Shown here: in pieces, positions 8,330 through 17,340 of the stretch
Numbering within the stretch: the first letter of the stretch is position 1
How the letters are laid out: every line of letters begins with the position of its first letter
Source: Phycisphaerales bacterium
Lineage (GTDB): Bacteria; Planctomycetota; Phycisphaerae; Phycisphaerales; UBA1924
Length of the DNA: 64,000 nt
Assembly (NCBI GenBank): GCA_020847175.1
Contig: JADLCM010000003.1
Location: forward strand, 60,933-124,932
Direction: 5' to 3'
Program-made: the position numbers and the translations under genes
The notes under the pieces: generated by a model
What the model was told of the DNA's origin: nothing
Databases searched by the model: none
What the model saw: the letters and a program-made list of their open reading frames with translations, nothing else

Positions 8330-8850
8330 CCCGTCGCTCGACCTGTTTCGTCCCCGGCACGCTCGCGCTCGCCGCTCTCGCGGCCGGGTGCGCCAAGCCC
8401 CCTCTCGAAGGCCCACCCGAACTGCGGCTGGGGCGGAGCGAGTGCGCCGAGTGCAACATGCTCGTCAGCGAAGATCGCTGTTCGAGCGCCCTCCTTATCG
8501 AGGACCGCGGCCGGCGCGATCACCTCATCTACGACGACGTGGGGTGCATGCTCGACGATGAGCGCGACGGGCTGGGCGGCCGCACGGTTGTGCGTCGCTA
8601 CGTGCACGACCACGGCACCCGCGCCTGGCTCGACGCCTCCTCCGCGGCCTTCGCCGTCACCGACCCCAAGAAGGTGATGACCCCCATGGGCTCGGGCATT
8701 CTTGCCTTCGAACGCCGCGACGATGCCCAGCGCGTGATCGACGAGCACGGCGGCGAAGTGCTGAACTACGACGCCCTCATCGAGGCCCGCCGCGCCGCGA
8801 TGGAGGCACGCACCGGCGCTCCCGGCCCCGAACACGCGGAGGGCGGCTGA
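8326..8850 (+). CDS. nosL: NosL, copper-binding lipoprotein
   Basis: A 174-residue lipoprotein starting with GTG at 8326, which overlaps the nosY stop. The signal MTRRSTCFVPGTLALAALAAGC ends in the lipobox LAAGC. The metal-binding motif is CAECNM (about residues 43-48), a variant of the usual CxxCGM of NosL in which Asn replaces Gly. NosL binds Cu(I) and delivers it for NosZ maturation in the periplasm. The typical phrases HLIYDDVGCM and KKVMTPMGSGILAF confirm the family. A longer upstream reading frame inside nosY is an artefact of base composition. Confidence 0.94.
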   Translation: MTRRSTCFVPGTLALAALAAGCAKPPLEGPPELRLGRSECAECNMLVSEDRCSSALLIEDRGRRDHLIYDDVGCMLDDERDGLGGRTVVRRYVHDHGTRAWLDASSAAFAVTDPKKVMTPMGSGILAFERRDDAQRVIDEHGGEVLNYDALIEARRAAMEARTGAPGPEHAEGG

Positions 8851-8985
8851 ACCTTGCGCCCTGACCGTCGCGGGACGCGGCCCTGGCGATGCGCCGCTGC
8901 CGCGCCGACCGAGAACTGCTTACTGGCCGGGGGCCGTGCCCCCGGAGGACCGACCCGAAACGACCGAAGCCTTGCGGAGACACGC

Positions 8986-9396
8986 ATGATCTCACAGACC
9001 GTGGAGTACGCGCTTCGTGCCATGAGCCACTTGGCGGCCATCGCGGGCACCTGCGCAAGCAGCAGCGCACTTGCCGAGGCCACCCATGCTCCCCACGGGT
9101 ACCTCTCCAAGATCATGCGCGACCTCGTGTGCGCGCAACTCGTCACGTCCTACCGCGGCCGGCACGGCGGCTTCGCCCTGGCGCGCGACCCCGACGCGAT
9201 CTCGGTGCTCGACATCGTCAACGCCGTTTCGCCCCGCAAACGGGCCGACCGGGACCGCCTCGGCGCAGAGCCGGAGACCGACCCGCTTCGAGCCTGCCTC
9301 GACGGGGTTCTCGCCCGCGCCGAAGACGCCCTGGCCCGGGCCACCCTCCGCAGTCTCATGATCGGCTCCGGCGTGCTCGGCCCGCACACCAACTGA
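8986..9396 (+). CDS. Rrf2-family transcriptional regulator
   Basis: A 136-residue winged-helix protein of the Rrf2 family (relatives NsrR, IscR). The N-terminal MISQTVEYALRAMSHLA and the wing GRHGGFALARDPDAISVLDIV are typical. The start at 8986 has GGAG 6 bp upstream; the longer frame beginning at 8854 is unlikely. NsrR and IscR hold an Fe-S cluster with three cysteines in the dimerisation region. Here only one, in LRACLDGVL, is recognisable at the expected place, and the first two seem absent. It could sense NO or redox state differently, or not carry a cluster. Being in the nos operon, it is a plausible regulator of it. Confidence 0.85.
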   Translation: MISQTVEYALRAMSHLAAIAGTCASSSALAEATHAPHGYLSKIMRDLVCAQLVTSYRGRHGGFALARDPDAISVLDIVNAVSPRKRADRDRLGAEPETDPLRACLDGVLARAEDALARATLRSLMIGSGVLGPHTN

Positions 9397-9413
9397 ACCC
9401 GCACGAGACCGCG

Positions 9414-10328
9414 ATGACTCCACGACCCGAAAGCACCACACGCAGCCCCGCGCTCTCACGCGGCGCCGTCGCACTTGGCCTCGCCACGCTTGTGCTGTTC
9501 GCCCACGCGTGCGGCAAGAGCACCTCGCCCGCGCCGTCTGAGGCTTCCGCCCAGGGACGCTCCGGTTCCGCCTCCGAATCAGGCGCGAACGCCGGGCACG
9601 CCGGAGCCACGGCGCGCCACGGCCTGCTTGAACCGTGGGAGGAGTTCCCGCCGCCCCCCGTCCTGGCGCCCCCGTTCGACGGATCGACCACGTACGGCGA
9701 AGAAGCCACGCCCGCCCTGCGTTCCAAGATGGATCGCTTCGTCCTCGATTACTGCCCGCTCTGCTCCACGCGCCTTGGCACCCGGGGCGAGACCGTGGTC
9801 ATCGCGTTGGACGGGCGCGAGGTCCGCCTGTGCTCCGGCCCATGCCACGAAAGGCTGGACGCGAACCTCGACCTGGCCCGTCGGCGCATCGACGCCGCGC
9901 TGATCGCCGATCAGGCGAGCCACTACCCGCTCGACGCATCGCTCATCGACGGGCAGCCCCTGGGAGAGAGCCCTGTTGACTTCATCTGGGGCAACCGGCA
10001 CTTCCGGGCCCGCGACGACGCCGAGCGCAGGGCGATCCTGGCCGACCCGCTCCCAGCGCTCCGGGCGCTCGACAGCGCCGTGATCCGCGCCCAGCGACCC
10101 GGGTACGGCATGCCCGACACCTGCCCGGTCCAGGGCCCCATCCTCGAAAACGAGGCCAGGATCGACCTCGTCGTGGCCAACCGGATGGTGCGCGTCTGCT
10201 GCGAGCGGTGCGCTCGCATGGTGCACGAACACCCCTCGCAGTACCTCAGCCTGGTGGAGTACGCCAACCGCGCCGCGGCCGAGAACCGAAGCGCGGACAC
10301 CGAGGATGACGAACCGCAGGACCCGTAG
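9414..10328 (+). CDS. Cys-rich putative metal-binding lipoprotein of the nos locus
   Basis: A 304-residue protein I do not recognise as a named family. A signal segment (ALGLATLVLFAHAC) ends in a lipobox-like AHAC, followed by a Ser/Ala/Gly-rich linker. Two cysteine modules follow. One has YCPLCSTRLG and then VRLCSGPCHERL; the other has DTCPVQG and then VRVCCERCARMVHEHP. Each pairs an N-terminal Cys motif with a downstream CxxC or CxxxC after a beta-strand, resembling TRASH/YHS-type metal-binding folds. It begins 17 bp after the Rrf2 gene, so it is probably co-transcribed with nos. A role in copper handling is an inference. Confidence 0.65.
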   Translation: MTPRPESTTRSPALSRGAVALGLATLVLFAHACGKSTSPAPSEASAQGRSGSASESGANAGHAGATARHGLLEPWEEFPPPPVLAPPFDGSTTYGEEATPALRSKMDRFVLDYCPLCSTRLGTRGETVVIALDGREVRLCSGPCHERLDANLDLARRRIDAALIADQASHYPLDASLIDGQPLGESPVDFIWGNRHFRARDDAERRAILADPLPALRALDSAVIRAQRPGYGMPDTCPVQGPILENEARIDLVVANRMVRVCCERCARMVHEHPSQYLSLVEYANRAAAENRSADTEDDEPQDP

Positions 10329-10363
10329 CCGTTCGCGAGCCCCCGCGCCGGTTCACCGGGGCG

Positions 10364-10897
10364 TCAGGGCTTCACCACCCGGATGGACTCCGCGTCGATC
10401 ACGATCGCGTTCTCATCAACCTGCGACACCACGCCGGAGACCACCAGTTCGCTGAGTTCCTTGATGCCCCCCGCGCCCTTGATCTCGGCGCGCAGCGCCG
10501 CCCCCTTCGCGTCCACGACGCGGACCGACGCGGTGTTGGCCAGCACCGTGTCCCGAGACTCGCAGCAGAAGTCCCAGGGCGTGGGGCACTCGTCATCGGG
10601 CGTGGCGTTGCACGGCTTGGCCGGAGCGCCCACGAGTGTGAAGAACGCCATGCCGGGCACGAACGGGGTTCGCGACCCCCCCACCACGCCGTGCACCACA
10701 ACCCGGTCGCCCTGCTTGGGGCCTGACGCCCTGAGCACACCGACCTCCATCGCCCCCTCGGGGGCGGCATCGACGAACAGCCCCGCGGGCAGCACCACGG
10801 CGGCCTTCTCCGGGCTCTCGTCCTTCTTCGCTGCCTTCTTCGAGCACCCGCCCAGCACCACGCCCGACATCGCCACAGCAACCAGCACACCACGCAT
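10364..10897 (-). CDS. OB-fold-like lipoprotein at the end of the efflux operon
   Basis: A 177-residue lipoprotein with lipobox LGGC after MRGVLVAVAMSGVV. The mature part begins with a Lys/Glu-rich linker and continues into a beta-rich domain with strands GDRVVVHGVVGG, FFTLVG and ELVVSGVVSQVDENAIVI, an arrangement like an OB fold. A central PCNATPDDECPTPWDFCCE has four cysteines. AGGAGG lies 6 bp before the ATG at 10897, which decides the start. It is the last gene of the minus-strand ABC operon, about 100 bp after the permease, and converges on the nos operon. Function unknown; the Cys cluster could bind metal or form disulfides. Confidence 0.65.
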   Translation of the reverse strand: MRGVLVAVAMSGVVLGGCSKKAAKKDESPEKAAVVLPAGLFVDAAPEGAMEVGVLRASGPKQGDRVVVHGVVGGSRTPFVPGMAFFTLVGAPAKPCNATPDDECPTPWDFCCESRDTVLANTASVRVVDAKGAALRAEIKGAGGIKELSELVVSGVVSQVDENAIVIDAESIRVVKP

Positions 10898-11000
10898 GAG
10901 AAACCTCCTGAACATCTGCTCCTGAATCTTCAATCCGACGATGCGCCGGGACGGGCTGCGCCCGCTCGAGCACCGCCGCACTTCGCCTCGACACTCCCTA

Positions 11001-12173
11001 TTAGAACGACTTGAGCGCGACCGGAATCGTCAGCCGCAGCCCCCGCAGCGCGGGCGGAATCGCCCCCACCACGCCGAGCACGAGCCCGGCGAGGAGCGCC
11101 AGCACAACCACGGACGCATCCACGATGAGCCCGAAGGCTCCCATCGAGAACTTCACCGAAAGTCCGTCGAGCACGAAGACCCCCGCCGCGCACGCCAGCA
11201 GGGCCCCGGCCACGCTCGCCAGGAGCGACTCCTGAACAAGGCTGAGCAGAATCGCCCCGCGCCGGAAGCCCAGCGCCTGGAGCGTGCCCAGCTCACGCAC
11301 CCGCGAGGCGAACGCGGCGTACATGGTGTTCAGGCCCCCGAAGAGCCCCCCCGCCGCGATCAGCCCCGCCGTCACCCACACCACCAGCCGCACCGGCCCG
11401 AAGAACCCCGCCAGGCGCGCGTAGTACTCGCCCTCGGTCATCGCCGTCAGTTCCAGGTCCGGGCGCATCTTCGTGAAGGCGGCGATGTCGGAGAACACCG
11501 CCCCGCCCGGGGCCAGCGTCACGATCACGCACGAGATCGTCGTGCGCTTGGTCGCCTCCATGAGGTCGCTCATCGGCACCCACGCCTCCGCCTCCAGCGT
11601 CGAACCCGGCGCGCTGAAGCGGCCCACGATCCGCATCTCCCTTCCGTCCATCGAGATCGTGGACCCCGGCGCCAGCCGCGATTCCGGCGCGCCCAGCACC
11701 TCCCCCGCCATCCGGCCGAGCATCACCTCATCCGCGCCGGGCGCCGGCAGGCGCCCCTCGGAGATGCGCACCTGTGCATGCACGAGCAGCGCCTCCGGCG
11801 TCACCCCGCGAAAGACGATCTGGCGCTTGCTCTGGTCGCCTTCCTCCAGTTGCACCGGCAGCATGACATGCACCTGCGCCGAGAGGTACACCGTGCCCGC
11901 CTCCTGGCGCAGCCCACGCAGCGAGGCACCGAGAATCCCCGGCACGCTCGCCGGGATCTCGCTCCGCTCCACGCTGTCCTCGCTCCCCACGCCCAGGATG
12001 ATCACGTTGTCTTCGCCCGCGCTCGTCGAGAGGGCCTCGTCCATGCCCCGCACGAACCCCGCCGCCCCGATCACCAGCGCCACCACCAGCGCTGCCCCGA
12101 GCACCGACGAGACCATCCTGGCGCGGCTGCGCCCCAGGTTCCGCACGGCATAGTCAAACGGCAAGAACCGCAT
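11001..12173 (-). CDS. ABC transporter permease, FtsX/MacB-like (second)
   Basis: A 390-residue permease of the MacB/LolC/FtsX type. One N-terminal membrane helix (MVSSVLGAALVVALVIGAA) is followed by a large periplasmic MacB-like domain (about residues 50-265). Three C-terminal helices carry the FtsX signature ASRVRELGTLQALGFRRGAILLSL. The start at 12173 (MRFLPFDYAVRNLGRSR) has AGGAG upstream. It lies 10 bp after the first permease gene and probably forms a heterodimer with it. Substrate unknown. Confidence 0.85.
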   Translation of the reverse strand: MRFLPFDYAVRNLGRSRARMVSSVLGAALVVALVIGAAGFVRGMDEALSTSAGEDNVIILGVGSEDSVERSEIPASVPGILGASLRGLRQEAGTVYLSAQVHVMLPVQLEEGDQSKRQIVFRGVTPEALLVHAQVRISEGRLPAPGADEVMLGRMAGEVLGAPESRLAPGSTISMDGREMRIVGRFSAPGSTLEAEAWVPMSDLMEATKRTTISCVIVTLAPGGAVFSDIAAFTKMRPDLELTAMTEGEYYARLAGFFGPVRLVVWVTAGLIAAGGLFGGLNTMYAAFASRVRELGTLQALGFRRGAILLSLVQESLLASVAGALLACAAGVFVLDGLSVKFSMGAFGLIVDASVVVLALLAGLVLGVVGAIPPALRGLRLTIPVALKSF

Positions 12174-12183
12174 CACGTGTCTC

Positions 12184-13335
12184 CTACGCCGCCCTGAAGC
12201 ACGACGCGATCTCGCGCCGCGACGCCCGCAGCGCCGGCACCAGCCCGGCGACCACCCCCACCCCCATCGCCACCGCAAGCCCGGTGAGCAGCACCGCCCA
12301 GCGCAGCTCGATGGTCATGCTCTGGCCCTCGGCCGAGATGGAGAACCGCCCGTACCACACCACGAGCCCCGCGATCGCCGCCCCCAGCGCCCCCCCGGCC
12401 AGGCCGATCAGCACGCCCTCGGCGACGATCATCCGCGCCAGCAGCCCCCCCCGGAAGCCGAGCGTCTGCAAGACCGCGTGCTCGCGAACCCGGTCGCGCA
12501 CGCTGAGCACGATCGCGTTGCCCACCAACGCCAGCACCGCCAGCACGCACCCCCAGCCGAGATACTTCGTGAACCCCACCACCTCCACGATGTCCTGGGC
12601 CGCCTGGGCAACAAACGCCTTCTCCGGGCGCGTGGTGGTCGGGTCGGGGTCCGAGCGGAACTCATCGTCGATCGCCTGCGCGATGGCCTCCAGCCGCGAA
12701 GGGTCGCTCACCTTCACCGCGAACTGCGTCACGACGCCGAGCCCGGCCCCCCGCGTCGCCTGCTGCAGAAAGTTCAGGTGCACGTACGCAACGTTCTGGT
12801 CCTGCGACTGCGTCGAACGGATGATCGCCGCCACGCTCACGTTCACGCCCGAGGAGGTGAACGAGTCCCCCACCTTCATGCGCCGCCGGCGCGCCAGCGC
12901 CTCGCCCAGGATCGCCGCGTCCGACCGCGTGGACCACGTCGCCAGGTCCCCTTCGAGCACGGTCCACGCCCCCGAGAGCAGGGCCAGGTCCTTCTCCGGC
13001 AGGCCGCGGAACGTCGTGACGTCCAGGCTCGCGCGGCAGTTGTTCACCACCACCTTCATCGGGATCGCCCGCTCCACCCCTTCGATCCGCTCCATCCGCG
13101 AGAGGTAATACTCCGGCAGCCGGCTCGCCGCGGGGCAGAACCTGTTCTGGCGGTACACGATGAGCATCTGGTCCGCGGCGGAGGCATCCGTCGCCTCGCG
13201 CACGCCGCGCTGCAATGACTGCACCGCGACGAACAGGAACATCGCGATGGCCACGCCCCCCACGGTGAGCGCGGTGCGCGTCCGGTGGCGCCACAACTGC
13301 TTGAGCGTGACGGGCACGAGCCGGATCGGAATCAT
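12184..13335 (-). CDS. ABC transporter permease, FtsX/MacB-like (first)
   Basis: A 383-residue FtsX-type permease and paralogue of the next gene. A TM helix after [26 protein letters not shown] is followed by a periplasmic domain with [20 protein letters not shown] and [11 protein letters not shown]. Three C-terminal helices contain [23 protein letters not shown], the cytoplasmic motif that couples to the ATPase. The ATG at 13335 overlaps the stop of the upstream ATPase gene, so translation is coupled. Such pairs move lipoproteins, macrolides, peptides or metals across the envelope by a mechanotransmission scheme; which of these applies cannot be said. Confidence 0.85.
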   Translation of the reverse strand: MIPIRLVPVTLKQLWRHRTRTALTVGGVAIAMFLFVAVQSLQRGVREATDASAADQMLIVYRQNRFCPAASRLPEYYLSRMERIEGVERAIPMKVVVNNCRASLDVTTFRGLPEKDLALLSGAWTVLEGDLATWSTRSDAAILGEALARRRRMKVGDSFTSSGVNVSVAAIIRSTQSQDQNVAYVHLNFLQQATRGAGLGVVTQFAVKVSDPSRLEAIAQAIDDEFRSDPDPTTTRPEKAFVAQAAQDIVEVVGFTKYLGWGCVLAVLALVGNAIVLSVRDRVREHAVLQTLGFRGGLLARMIVAEGVLIGLAGGALGAAIAGLVVWYGRFSISAEGQSMTIELRWAVLLTGLAVAMGVGVVAGLVPALRASRREIASCFRAA

Positions 13336-14072
13336 GCGTGCACCTCCTGCGCGACGCGTGCCGCCACCCGCGCCGTGCCCCTTGCCCCCTCGCCCGGCAC
13401 GAGCACGCCCTTCTCGAGGAACAGCCGCGTGCGGGCGTACGAGGCGCACCCTGCATCGTGCGTCACCATCACCAGCGTCTTGCCCAGTTCCTGGTTGAGC
13501 CGCGTGAGAAGCCGCATGATCTCCGTCGCCGAATCAGCGTCGAGGTCGCCCGTGGGCTCGTCCGCGACCAGGATCGCGGGGTCGGTCACGATCGCGCGCG
13601 CAATCGCCACCCGCTGCTCCTGCCCGCCCGAGAGCTGCCTCGGGTAGTGGTCGTGCCGATCGGCGATGCCCACCAGCGAAAGCGCCGCCTGCACGCGGGT
13701 GTGGCGCTCCCGCCTCCCCAGCGGCCGAAGCAGCAGCGGCAGTTCCACATTCTCGTACGCCGTCAGCACCGGCACGAGGTTGTAGAGCTGAAAGACGTAC
13801 CCCACGTTCACCGACCGCCAGTCCGCCAGTCGCGCCCGCGAGAACCGCGCGATGTCCGCCCCCGCGACCACCAGTTCCCCTTCCGTCGGGCGGTCGATCC
13901 CCGCGATCAGGTTGAGCAGCGTCGTCTTCCCGCTCCCGCTCGGCCCCATCAGCGCCACAAACTCCCCCCGCCTCACGTCCAGGTCGAGCGCATGCAGCGG
14001 GGTGATGACCCCGCCGCCCTTGCGGTACGACTTGCTCAGCCTGCGGCACGCAATGATCGGTTGCTCGCTCAC
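13332..14072 (-). CDS. ABC transporter ATPase, MacB/LolD-like
   Basis: A 246-residue ATPase of the LolD/MacB group. Walker A is [10 protein letters not shown], the signature [15 protein letters not shown], and Walker [13 protein letters not shown], with the switch His in [11 protein letters not shown] at 14072 overlaps the adaptor gene's TGA and gives an N-terminus [15 protein letters not shown], typical for the family. The longer frame to 14267 is rejected because it runs inside the adaptor gene. It should power the two permeases encoded next. Confidence 0.88.
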   Translation of the reverse strand: MSEQPIIACRRLSKSYRKGGGVITPLHALDLDVRRGEFVALMGPSGSGKTTLLNLIAGIDRPTEGELVVAGADIARFSRARLADWRSVNVGYVFQLYNLVPVLTAYENVELPLLLRPLGRRERHTRVQAALSLVGIADRHDHYPRQLSGGQEQRVAIARAIVTDPAILVADEPTGDLDADSATEIMRLLTRLNQELGKTLVMVTHDAGCASYARTRLFLEKGVLVPGEGARGTARVAARVAQEVHA

Positions 14073-15520
14073 GCTCCGCCTCCTTCCGCGCCCTCGCGCG
14101 CCCGCACTCGCGAACCCTCGCGCAGCGATCGCGGCGGGTTCAGCACCACCCGGTCTCCGGGGCGCAGCCCGTCCAGCACCTGCACCACGCCGCCCCCGTG
14201 CCCCGCAAGCCGCACTTCGCGCCGCTCCACCCTGCCGGTCTCGCCCGGCCCGGGCACGACGACCCACGCCACGCCCTCGTCGCCCCGGCGCTCCACGATC
14301 GCCCGCTCATCCGCCACGAGCACGCCGAGCGCACTCCCGGCGTGCTGCGCGGCCCGGCCCGCGTCCGATCCGGGCTCCGCGCCCCCGGGGTTGAACTTCA
14401 CGCGGCAGAGCATCTCGGGCTTCAGCACCGCGTCCGGGTGCTCCACCCGCACCTTGAACTGCACCGTGTTGCGCTGAATATCGGCCTGGTGCACCACCCG
14501 CGAGACCACCCCCGAGAACACCCGCCCCGGCAGCGCCTCCGTCGTGATCTCGGCCCGCGTGCCCACGCCCACTCGCGCCGCCTCCGCCAACGGCACATCG
14601 GTGCGCACCTGGAGCGAGGCCGGGTCATAGAGCAGGACCAGCCCATCCGCCAGCGACTCCGCACCCGGCCCCGCCATCACCGCCCGCGATCCGGGACGCG
14701 CGTTGATCCGCAGCACCACGCCCCCGTGCGCCGCACGAACCTCGGCCCGAGACAGGTCCAGCGCCGCCCTGGCAAGCGCCACGCGCGCCACGCCCTCCGC
14801 CGCGAGCATGCGCGGCACATCCGCCTCCATCAACGCGAGCTCGCTCCGCTCCCGCCGGGTCATCGCCTCCGCGCTCCGCAGCCGGAGCTCAAGCCGCCGA
14901 TAGTCGCCCTCGCTCACGCCCCCCGCCTGCACCAGCGGCCCCTTGCGCGTCACTTCGTCGCGCAGCGCCGCTTCTTCGGCCTCCGCGACCGCAACCGCCG
15001 CCTGCGCCGGACCGATCGCCGCCCTCGCCCGCGCCGTCTCCGCTTCGCGCTCGGCCACTTCGGCCTCGGCTTCGTCGTACGCGAGTTTCAGGTCTTCGTC
15101 CACGAGCCGCGCCACCACGCCATTGGCCTCGACGGTCTGCCCCTCCAGCACCAGCACCTCCCGCACCACGCCCTCGACCAGCGCCGGCACGCCCGCCGGG
15201 AAGGGGTCGGGCTCGATCCACCCCGGCGCGACCACCGCAGGTCCGCTGGGCTTCGCCTGTGCCTCAGGCTCGCCGGCGCGCCCGGCCTCCGCCCCGCCCC
15301 CCGCCGGCGCCGCGCGCAGCACCACCGGCGCAACCTCCACGTCGATCACCGGCGCAAACTGCTCGCGCGCCGCATATGCCAGCAACCCCGCCCCCGAGAG
15401 CAGAATCGCTCCGGGCAGCGCCACCCGCGTGCGCCACCGAAACGCCGGGCGCGGCACCGCCGCCCCGCCCCCGGTGAGCGCCGCCAGCCCCGGCGAACCC
15501 GATTCACCATGCCCGCTCAT
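14069..15520 (-). CDS. Periplasmic adaptor (membrane fusion) subunit, HlyD/MacA-like
   Basis: A 483-residue adaptor. One TM helix near residues 33-50 (VALPGAILLSGAGLLAYAA) is followed by a Pro/Ala/Gly-rich linker, a lipoyl half-motif PALVEGVVREVLVLEGQTVEANGVVA, a long coiled-coil hairpin of about 120 residues rich in AEAEVAEREAETARA, the second lipoyl half, and beta-barrel and membrane-proximal domains ending in LDGLRPGDRVVLNPP. It links the inner-membrane ABC unit to an outer-membrane factor. It lies 69 bp downstream of the TolC-like gene and overlaps the ATPase gene. Confidence 0.85.
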   Translation of the reverse strand: MSGHGESGSPGLAALTGGGAAVPRPAFRWRTRVALPGAILLSGAGLLAYAAREQFAPVIDVEVAPVVLRAAPAGGGAEAGRAGEPEAQAKPSGPAVVAPGWIEPDPFPAGVPALVEGVVREVLVLEGQTVEANGVVARLVDEDLKLAYDEAEAEVAEREAETARARAAIGPAQAAVAVAEAEEAALRDEVTRKGPLVQAGGVSEGDYRRLELRLRSAEAMTRRERSELALMEADVPRMLAAEGVARVALARAALDLSRAEVRAAHGGVVLRINARPGSRAVMAGPGAESLADGLVLLYDPASLQVRTDVPLAEAARVGVGTRAEITTEALPGRVFSGVVSRVVHQADIQRNTVQFKVRVEHPDAVLKPEMLCRVKFNPGGAEPGSDAGRAAQHAGSALGVLVADERAIVERRGDEGVAWVVVPGPGETGRVERREVRLAGHGGGVVQVLDGLRPGDRVVLNPPRSLREGSRVRAREGAEGGGA

Positions 15521-15589
15521 GCACCGCCTCCTTCGCCGCGTCGGCTCGCTCCCTCGCTTCCGCGCACGCGCGTTGCCCAGACCTCCGCA

Positions 15590-17056
15590 TCACCGCTCCT
15601 GCTCCGCGTCCGCCTCACTCCGTCTCGGCCCGATCAGCCCCTCGATCCGCAGCCGCGCCAGCACCTCATCACGCTCCGTCTCAATCCGCATCAGCGCCGC
15701 GTCCTGGCGCCGGCTGAGCGCTTCGAGCAGCATCAGCACATCGACTTCACCCAGCCGGGCGACCGCCCGCGCCGACCGCTCCAGCGCCTCGGTCTCGGGC
15801 TCCAGCGCCTCGCGGACCACGGCCGCGCGCGCCCGCGCCCCCTCCCACATCGCGTACGCCTCGCGCAGTTCGCCCGACAGTTTCTCGGCTTCGGTCTCAA
15901 ACATCACCCGCGCCAGTTCCCGCTTCTGCTCGCGCTCCGCAATCGCCCTTCGATTCCCGGTCAGCAGGGGCAGCGGAAGAGTCACACCCAGCGCGACCTG
16001 GTTCTCGCCCCCGTCGCGCCCCAGCCCGGGCATGATCTCCAGGTCCGGCCTCCCCTCGCGCACCGCCATGGCCAGTTCGCGCTCTGCCGCTTCATACTCC
16101 GCCCGCGCCGTCGCCAGGGCCGGGCTCCCCCGGCGCGCCGCGGCGAGCGCCTCATCACGCGCCGGCGCAACAGGCGCCTCCGCCAGGCCCCCGGGCGCGA
16201 GCGATGCCGCCGCCCCCGGCGCCAGGCCGCAGAGCGCCACGACCCGCAGCGCCGCCGCCTCCGCCGCCGCGCTCGCCTCCGCCAGGCGAGCCCGCCGATC
16301 GCTCAGCTCCGCCCGAAAGAGCCCTGCCTGCAGGCCCGTGGCCTCCCCCGCCTTCTCCATCGCCTCGACCGTCGCCACCAGCGACTCCAGGCCCTGCACC
16401 AGGGCCGCGAGCGCAGACTCCTCCCGGCGCGCGGCCTCCCATCGCACCCACGCCTCGCGCACCTGCTGCCTCGCCCCCCACTCCGCCGCGACGATCCTTG
16501 AAACGTCCGCATCGTGCATTGCTCGTGCCAGCGCCCGTTCCGCCTCCAACCGGCCCGAGAGGGGCAGTTCCAGCCCCACACTCGCCAGCACCTCCCACGG
16601 ATCCATCCCGCCGTCCACCATCCGCATGACATCCAGTGCGATCACCGGATCGCGCCACAGGCCCGAAGCCTGCGCCCCCGCGAGACTGACCTGCGCCTGG
16701 GCACGCGCCACCCGTACGTCGCCGTTGAACATTCCCGCGATCGCCTCGGCCTCGGCGGCGTCGATGCCGTCGCCGACGACGATGCGCCAACCGGGGGTCA
16801 GCGCCCCCGCCTCGCCCCGGCCAGCGCCGACCGCCCACGGCGCGGGCTGCGTCGCCGGCGGCTCGCCGAGCAGCGTGTCCAGCCGCGCCTCGAAGGCCGC
16901 CCAGTGCGCCGATTCATCCAGCGGCCTGCGTTCATATGAAGCGCACCCGACTGCGCACGTCGCGAGCGCGGCCGCCGCGCAGCGCAGCGCGCGCCCCCAT
17001 GTCTCCCGGACGACACGAGCACCCGCCACACGCCTGGTTGAAACTCGATCCGCCAC
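15590..17056 (-). CDS. TolC-family outer-membrane efflux protein
   Basis: About 488 residues. A signal with a lipobox-like CAVGC is followed by two repeats rich in long amphipathic helices typical of TolC/OEP proteins, with the inter-repeat motifs GLELPLSGRLEAERALARA and GVTLPLPLLTGNRRAIAERE. It should form the outer-membrane duct of the tripartite system encoded downstream. The start is uncertain: GTG at 17056 and GTG at 17029 both precede the signal, neither with a strong ribosome binding site, and a frame open to 17212 is probably too long. A run of about 280 bp upstream (17057-17340) shows no convincing gene. Confidence 0.8.
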   Translation of the reverse strand: MADRVSTRRVAGARVVRETWGRALRCAAAALATCAVGCASYERRPLDESAHWAAFEARLDTLLGEPPATQPAPWAVGAGRGEAGALTPGWRIVVGDGIDAAEAEAIAGMFNGDVRVARAQAQVSLAGAQASGLWRDPVIALDVMRMVDGGMDPWEVLASVGLELPLSGRLEAERALARAMHDADVSRIVAAEWGARQQVREAWVRWEAARREESALAALVQGLESLVATVEAMEKAGEATGLQAGLFRAELSDRRARLAEASAAAEAAALRVVALCGLAPGAAASLAPGGLAEAPVAPARDEALAAARRGSPALATARAEYEAAERELAMAVREGRPDLEIMPGLGRDGGENQVALGVTLPLPLLTGNRRAIAEREQKRELARVMFETEAEKLSGELREAYAMWEGARARAAVVREALEPETEALERSARAVARLGEVDVLMLLEALSRRQDAALMRIETERDEVLARLRIEGLIGPRRSEADAEQER

Positions 17057-17340
17057 GTGACCCCCGCAGTTCGGCGTCACCGCCCCACAGCCTGCTTCTG
17101 TCCGCACCACCGGCGCGCGGCGCCCGCCACGACTCACCCAGGCATACCCCGGTGCTGTGTGTGCCCTGTGCCGGCCCGACCGCGCGACGCCCCAACAGCG
17201 CTCGCGCGACACGGCGACTTCGTTCTCTGTCAGATTGATTGACTCAGGGCTCGCCGCGAGGGCACGCCCCGATACACGCGCACCCTCTCCGCGCAGCGTT
17301 CACGTTCGCCGCACGACGCAGGGGCGATCTCACGGTCAAT

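Noticed and set aside
14198..17060. Two long plus-strand frames opposite the adaptor and TolC-like genes
   Set aside because: Arg/Pro/Ser-rich low-complexity products that mirror the coding strand; the minus-strand genes have clear domains.
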